From an uncultured Coriobacteriales bacterium (GTDB lineage: Bacteria > Actinomycetota > Coriobacteriia > Coriobacteriales > Atopobiaceae), in the NCBI GenBank assembly GCA_946530775.1, contig CAMNAH010000056.1, forward strand, positions 1 through 7,417: a DNA stretch of 7,417 nt, read 5' to 3'. Under the pieces are notes generated by a model. The model was not told the DNA's origin, searched no databases, and saw only the letters and a program-made list of their open reading frames with translations. Numbering within the stretch: position 1 is the stretch's first letter; each line of letters begins with the position of its first letter. Of the stretch, positions 5,581 to 7,417 are shown piece by piece. Made by a program: the position numbers and the translations under genes.

Positions 5581-5588
<8 letters not shown>
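5124..5588 (+). CDS. carA: CarA-like carbamoyl-phosphate synthase small subunit: N-terminal domain only, no glutaminase domain
   Basis: The 154-residue product aligns with about the first 150 residues of Car[19 protein letters not shown] (13-30), FDTDIFGYQ (40-48), [12 protein letters not shown] (63-74), then [17 protein letters not shown]. coli CarA has 382 residues; its C-terminal class I amidotransferase domain (Cys in GICLGHQ, His-Glu in HPE) hydrolyses glutamine and feeds ammonia to CarB. None of that domain is present: the frame ends in a short Ala/Gly/Glu-rich tail and its stop overlaps the carB start. A simple frameshift cannot explain this, because no room exists between the two genes. 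The gene has a good ribosome binding site and an intact PyrR leader, so it looks functional. Either an ammonia-using synthase or a glutaminase partner encoded elsewhere is possible. The conserved loops are somewhat divergent (TDIFGYQ rather than TSMTGYQ). Confidence 0.85.

Positions 5589-7417
<1,829 letters not shown>

Overview
The window looks like a chromosomal segment of a high-GC actinobacterium, most plausibly a gut-associated member of the Coriobacteriia (Collinsella/Olsenella-like). This is inference from GC-rich codon use, a TrpB2-type tryptophan synthase gene, a PyrR-type pyrimidine leader before carAB, and a TIR-plus-membrane-segment protein of a kind seen in gut bacteria. No rRNA, tRNA, insertion sequence or CRISPR array was seen.

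Layout. (1) Positions 1-191, minus strand: the first 63 codons of a TrpB2-type tryptophan synthase beta chain, running off the left edge. (2) Positions 192-601: a divergent intergenic region. On the minus strand it holds a candidate promoter with a palindrome inside its spacer, a 25-codon leader peptide with one Trp codon, and three mutually exclusive RNA pairings ending in an intrinsic terminator. This is a complete candidate transcription attenuator for the trpB2 gene. A second inverted repeat (512-535) lies between the divergent promoters, and a perfect TATAAT at 590-595 lies so close to the ATG at 602 that the next mRNA is probably leaderless. (3) Positions 602-4921, plus strand: one 1439-residue protein with a cytosolic TIR domain, one transmembrane segment, about 25 tandem repeats of about 32 residues (YD/RHS-like) and a C-terminal domain, both predicted outside the cell. 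(4) Positions 4922-5123: a pyrimidine-operon leader with a PyrR-binding RNA hairpin and an intrinsic terminator. (5) Positions 5124-5588: a carA gene that encodes only the N-terminal domain of the carbamoyl-phosphate synthase small subunit; the glutaminase domain is absent. (6) Positions 5581-7417: carB, overlapping carA by 8 bases and running off the right edge.

How the parts fit. The flanks are housekeeping biosynthesis (tryptophan and pyrimidine), each with its own RNA attenuator: a ribosome-stalling type on the left and a PyrR type on the right. Between them sits a lone, very large gene whose product has the parts list of a Toll-like receptor in the opposite polarity: cytosolic TIR at the N-terminus, then membrane, then a long repeat ectodomain. 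The most notable points are this receptor-like TIR protein, the glutaminase-less CarA fixed in an overlapping carAB pair, and the single-Trp-codon attenuator.
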